From the NCBI RefSeq assembly GCF_014698965.1, contig NZ_JACXAE010000009.1, forward strand, positions 124,001-188,000: a stretch of 64,000 nucleotides of DNA, written 5' to 3'. Both the position numbers and the translations under genes were made by a program. This DNA is from Iningainema tapete BLCC-T55 (GTDB lineage Bacteria; Cyanobacteriota; Cyanobacteriia; Cyanobacteriales; Nostocaceae). Each line of letters opens with the position of its first letter. Positions within the stretch are counted from its first letter, which is position 1. Below are positions 60,681 to 64,000 of the stretch, piece by piece. The notes below the pieces were generated by a model. It had not been told where the DNA came from and did no database searches. It was given only the letters and a program-made list of their open reading frames with translations.

Positions 60681-61919
60681 ATGGATATGCGTCGTTTTCT
60701 TGCCAGTAGCTCCATATTGTTCTTACTAGCTACTGCTGGCGCTACAAGCTATGCTGCTTCTCAAAGCAGTCATAGGCAGATTGTGGATGAAGCTTGGCAG
60801 GTAATTAACCAGGAATTTGTCGGCGCAAATAACACTAGTGATTGGCAACAAACGCGACATGAGTTTTTGTCCAGAGACTATGGGAGCAAGAAAGCAGCAT
60901 ATGACGCTATCCATGCTATGCTTCGGAAACTTAACGATCCTGAAACCCGCTTGATGGATGTCAAACAGTTAGCCAGTTTTGAAATGGAAGGCAACGGAAA
61001 GTTTGTTGGGGTGGGTTTAATAGATTTTGCAGTGGAAACTGACGAAAAAACCAAAGAACCAAGAATTGTCACAGCAATTGCTGACACGCCAGCAGCAAAA
61101 GCAGGTTTGCAACCTAAGGATATTATTCAAGCAATTGATGGTGTACCTACTTCCGGTCTTACTCACGATCAAGTTATGATCAAGTTGCGTGGTCAAGCAG
61201 GAACTAAGGTAATTTTAACTGTACGCCGTCAGGGTAAGACGTTTGATGTACCTTTATTACGCGAAGCTATTTCTGTGCAACCTGTTCGGACTAAATTATT
61301 GAAGGAAGCAGATAAAAAGATTGGTTATATTGCATTGAGCCAGTTTACACCTGATACATCTAAGTTAATGCGTAATGCGGTTAAAGAATTATTGGCTCAA
61401 AATGTAAACGGCTTTTTAATGGATTTACGCAACAATCCTGGAGGAGCGCTGAATGTTAGCACTGATATAGCCAGTATATTCCTAAATAAAGAACTGGTTG
61501 TAGCTATTCGAGGACGTGCTGGCAAATTGGAGCAAATACGGGCAAGTGGTTCAAGGCTTACTGATAAACCTGTGGTTGTCCTAGTTAATAATGGTACAGC
61601 CAGCGCCAGTGAAGTTTTAGCAGGGGCACTCCAAGATAATCGCCGTGCGGTGTTAGTTGGAACCGTTACTTCTGGAAGAGGTTTGGTTCATGCTGGAAAA
61701 GAATTGTCCGATCGCTCTATGATATTAGTAACTGTTGGCAGTTTATTAACTCCTCAGGGGAGTGAAATATACCGCAAAGGTATCAAACCAGATTACGTAG
61801 TTGAAATCCCACAGGCCGTACTCGATAAATCGACACCAGCAAATATTTTGACACAAAAAGATACTCAATACAATCAAGCGATCACAGTTCTAATTCAAAA
61901 TATTTATAGTATTAAATAG
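60681..61919 (+). CDS. S41 C-terminal-processing-like peptidase, catalytic Lys replaced by Arg
   Basis: 412 residues from ATG 60681 (MDMRRFLASSSILFLLATAG), with a signal peptide cut near SYAA-S. A PDZ domain (about 105-190: FVGVGLIDFAVE, PAAKAGLQPKDIIQAIDGV) precedes the S41 core: GYIALSQFTP, MDLRNNPGGALNVSTD, and NNGTASASEVLAGAL with the Ser nucleophile (S308). Twenty-five residues later, where the family has the general-base Lys (FGKG), this protein has R333 (SGRG, codon AGA at 61677). Cyanobacterial relatives process the D1 C-terminus or other lumenal proteins. Activity here is doubtful. Confidence 0.9.
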   Translation: MDMRRFLASSSILFLLATAGATSYAASQSSHRQIVDEAWQVINQEFVGANNTSDWQQTRHEFLSRDYGSKKAAYDAIHAMLRKLNDPETRLMDVKQLASFEMEGNGKFVGVGLIDFAVETDEKTKEPRIVTAIADTPAAKAGLQPKDIIQAIDGVPTSGLTHDQVMIKLRGQAGTKVILTVRRQGKTFDVPLLREAISVQPVRTKLLKEADKKIGYIALSQFTPDTSKLMRNAVKELLAQNVNGFLMDLRNNPGGALNVSTDIASIFLNKELVVAIRGRAGKLEQIRASGSRLTDKPVVVLVNNGTASASEVLAGALQDNRRAVLVGTVTSGRGLVHAGKELSDRSMILVTVGSLLTPQGSEIYRKGIKPDYVVEIPQAVLDKSTPANILTQKDTQYNQAITVLIQNIYSIK

Positions 61920-61932
61920 TACTTCCAGTTTC

Positions 61933-63090
61933 CTAACCTTGGCTCAGTAGGTCTGCCATTCTTTGCAGCTTTCTGCCCACCTCTTCCATTGTATAGAAGA
62001 ATGTGAAGAACCGGAGTAGCTCATCAATTGGATAACCTTCCCGCTTAAATTCTTGCTGCTGATTGAATCTTTCCGTTGCCTTGGTGAGAGCAACTTCCAT
62101 CTCAGGCAAAGATGGGCGTGCGTCGCGTGACTTAACTGCTGTTGCTAGGGCAAGCATTCCACTCCTCGTTTCCTGTGCTAGTTGGGTGAGATGGGGTGAG
62201 AAAATCTGCCAAAAGGTATTTTGTTGTCGAGCTAGTATGGTATGTTCCATTGTCAGAATGTGTTCCCAAATTCGGCGGAGTAAAAACTGCCAAGCTTCAT
62301 TCACCCCCGTTTGTGCCGATTCGTTTATCTGCTCCTGTCTAACCTCCTTCCATAACTCGCGTCCTTGTAATAGATGATTAATGATAGTTGCTTTCAACTC
62401 ATCTACTTTGGAACGATCATAAGTTCCCGCAAACGCACCGTCTATCACCAACCCATACAACTGCTCTAAACTCACCAGTGTTTGAGACAAGCAACGTCTT
62501 AACTCTGCTTGAGCAGTAGTAGGAAAAATTAATTTGTTTACCAACAGTGCAACACCAATACCCAACAAAGTTTCTAGAAACCTGCCCCAAGCATAGAGCC
62601 AGGGAGACTGGTTGTGAGTCAAGATAACAATCGCTGACACATACCCTGCTAACTTTGCTGCTTCATTGAATTTCCAGTAGTTGGCGAGGAAGATGGTGAG
62701 AAACACGCTCGTTCCCAATGACCAAAAATTGCTGCCCAGCGTTACGGCAAAGATTGCACCAGTAATGGTTCCAATGATCGACCCAATTATCCGTTGAACT
62801 CCTTGCTTTAGGGTGCTACCATGAGTAGAGGACATGACAATGATGGCAGCAATCACTGCGTAGAACGGGTACTCCCAATGCAACCGTTGAGCAATGACGT
62901 AGGAGATAGCTGATGCTACTGCCATTTTGAGCGCCATCTTAGTTTGCACAATCAATAACATCCCGTTGGGAGTAGCAACCCAAGTTTTTAATCGGGTGAT
63001 GATTCTTTGTGAGCGCTTACGCTGTTTGCTTGCTGCTTGATCAGTATTTTGGAGGGGGTTTGAGGGTTTTTTCATACCTTCCAACTTCAT
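61933..63090 (-). CDS. FUSC-family membrane transporter-like protein
   Basis: 385 residues from ATG 63090 (MKLEGMKKPSNPLQNTDQ); GTG 63123 is a longer option that overlaps the upstream gene. Membrane region 55-200 with MAVASAISYVIAQRL, PFYAVIAAIIVMSS, IIGSIIGTITGAIFAVTLGS and ETLLGIGVALLVNKLIFPTT; then a long cytosolic helical region to the end. This half-sized arrangement is the FUSC/aromatic acid exporter (ArAE) fold. Function: possible export of aromatic or other small acids. The next gene upstream on the minus strand is a DUF72 protein. Confidence 0.85.
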   Translation of the reverse strand: MKLEGMKKPSNPLQNTDQAASKQRKRSQRIITRLKTWVATPNGMLLIVQTKMALKMAVASAISYVIAQRLHWEYPFYAVIAAIIVMSSTHGSTLKQGVQRIIGSIIGTITGAIFAVTLGSNFWSLGTSVFLTIFLANYWKFNEAAKLAGYVSAIVILTHNQSPWLYAWGRFLETLLGIGVALLVNKLIFPTTAQAELRRCLSQTLVSLEQLYGLVIDGAFAGTYDRSKVDELKATIINHLLQGRELWKEVRQEQINESAQTGVNEAWQFLLRRIWEHILTMEHTILARQQNTFWQIFSPHLTQLAQETRSGMLALATAVKSRDARPSLPEMEVALTKATERFNQQQEFKREGYPIDELLRFFTFFYTMEEVGRKLQRMADLLSQG

Positions 63091-63116
63091 AGGAAATTCC
63101 CACATCCTACAGGATA

Positions 63117-63971
63117 CTACCACAAACTCAGCTGATTGGGAGGATTGTCAAGAACATTCCAAGGTAGAGGCGCAACTGTAGCACTACTTTGTTCCAATAA
63201 CTTTTGAAAGTAACGTGCTGTGTGAGGAGAACATTCTTCTACTGGGCAGTGAACAAACAAATAAATTCGCTTATCCTGCTGCAACCACTGCTTAATTTGG
63301 ATTACCCATTCTTCCATAAATAGCTGATTCACAGCTAAATTAGGATGAGAAATGAAGCGAATTAAGCTAAAAGGTGCTGTAACACTATATACTACAGGTA
63401 CTTTCGGTTTGCGGCGCTCAGATTGCAACTGGGGATCATCATCTCCAGTATAAATAGGACGAGAGTCTAGCAGTACTCTGCCAACACCCAACCTTTGTAA
63501 AAGCGCCGTTAAGTTACTAGCATGGGGTTGTGTAAACCAGTCTTGATGCCGAACTTCCAACGCGAGGGGAACTTCATCATGATGCCAAGCTTCAAGAAAA
63601 GTAGTAAGATCGTCAATAGAATCAGGTGAGTAACTAGGCGGTAACTGAGCAAACATCGGTCCAAGGCGCTTACCCAAAGGACGCATTCTGTGCAAAAATT
63701 CCAAAGCATCTGGAATATGTGGTTGCAGTAATCCTTTGTGAGTCACATCTTGCGGCAATTTGAGGCAAAATTCAAAACCAACTGGTGTTTCCTTTGCCCA
63801 ACGAGTAACTGTCTCCTGATTGGGTACAGCATAGAAAGTGGTGTTACCTTCTACAGAAGTGAAGCGTCTGCTGTAGAGGTGCAAAAATTCACCAGCGCGA
63901 GATCCTTGGGGATAAAGTTCGCCTACCCAACCTTTATATGCCCAAACCGCGCAACCAATAAAAAAGCTCAC
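63117..63971 (-). CDS. DUF72-family protein
   Basis: 284 residues with GTG 63971 (SFFIGCAVWAYKGWVGELYP). TIM-barrel-like DUF72 features: YSRRFTSVEGNTTFYAVP, VGFEFCLKLPQDVTH, LEVRHQDWF and YLFVHCPVEECSPHTARYF. Structures of this family suggest a sugar-phosphate isomerase/aldolase-like barrel, but no reaction is known. The GTG is near the window's right edge and a further upstream start cannot be excluded. Confidence 0.88.
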   Translation of the reverse strand: MSFFIGCAVWAYKGWVGELYPQGSRAGEFLHLYSRRFTSVEGNTTFYAVPNQETVTRWAKETPVGFEFCLKLPQDVTHKGLLQPHIPDALEFLHRMRPLGKRLGPMFAQLPPSYSPDSIDDLTTFLEAWHHDEVPLALEVRHQDWFTQPHASNLTALLQRLGVGRVLLDSRPIYTGDDDPQLQSERRKPKVPVVYSVTAPFSLIRFISHPNLAVNQLFMEEWVIQIKQWLQQDKRIYLFVHCPVEECSPHTARYFQKLLEQSSATVAPLPWNVLDNPPNQLSLW

Positions 63972-64000
63972 AAGCTGTAATTCGCCCTCAACAAATCTAC

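Overview
The window looks like a filamentous, probably heterocyst-forming cyanobacterium of the Nostocales. The sequence basis is the abundance of the octamer GCGATCGC (HIP1), many dispersed palindromes and short tandem repeats, and cyanobacterial-type genes (GlgC, the cyanobacterial glutamate-cysteine ligase family, phosphoketolase, 2-Cys peroxiredoxin, FtsX, TrmL). No species call is attempted.

Layout. 0-2.4 kb: 3' part of a phosphoketolase and a secreted SH3-like protein. 2.4-3.8 kb: decayed toxin-antitoxin remnants. 3.8-9.4 kb: a minus-strand signalling operon (coiled-coil protein, OmpA-type membrane protein with a longin-like region, Ras-like GTPase, hybrid histidine kinase). 9.7-12.8 kb: GH15 glucoamylase and more toxin-antitoxin debris. 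12.9-23.5 kb: the most interesting region, a minus-strand conflict-type cassette coupled to a diversity-generating retroelement (DGR). 23.6-30.5 kb: duplicated DNA, MscS channel, HDAC-like protein, an intact HigBA-type pair, glutamate-cysteine ligase and TrmL. 31-40 kb: LytM peptidase, tRNA-Met, debranching enzyme, two peroxiredoxins, DnaJ, a P-loop kinase and GlgC. 40.5-44.2 kb: a small carrier-protein/condensation-domain cassette. 44-52 kb: housekeeping and hypothetical genes (GNAT, subtilase, peptide deformylase, FtsX, DUF3598). 52-58 kb: two paralogous membrane proteins and a GTPase that share an upstream sequence, with PIN/VapBC genes between them. 58-64 kb: HigBA remnant, sigma factor-ankyrin fusion, S41 peptidase with a substituted catalytic Lys, FUSC-like exporter and a DUF72 protein.

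Central system. In transcription order on the minus strand: an unknown 300-residue protein, a CHAT (caspase-like) protein with an EAD1-like and a VMAP-C-like region, a MoxR AAA+ ATPase, a vWA protein ending in an FGE/C-type-lectin fold, Avd, a REP-associated tyrosine transposase, a DGR reverse transcriptase and the template repeat. The template (12961-13085) and the variable repeat (16024-16148, the 3' end of the vWA-lectin gene) align without gaps over 125 bp. All 11 differences fall at template adenines in the coding sense. The retroelement therefore appears to diversify the putative sensor of a CHAT/MoxR/vWA ternary system. The transposase gene sits between avd and the reverse transcriptase, between two identical 35-bp REP palindromes whose relatives are scattered across the window.

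Other themes are toxin-antitoxin decay at about 3, 12, 24, 55 and 58 kb, and short tandem repeats that have expanded in frame inside several genes (histidine kinase, OmpA-like protein, MoxR ATPase, debranching enzyme). All functional assignments rest on motif recognition by eye; no database search was run.
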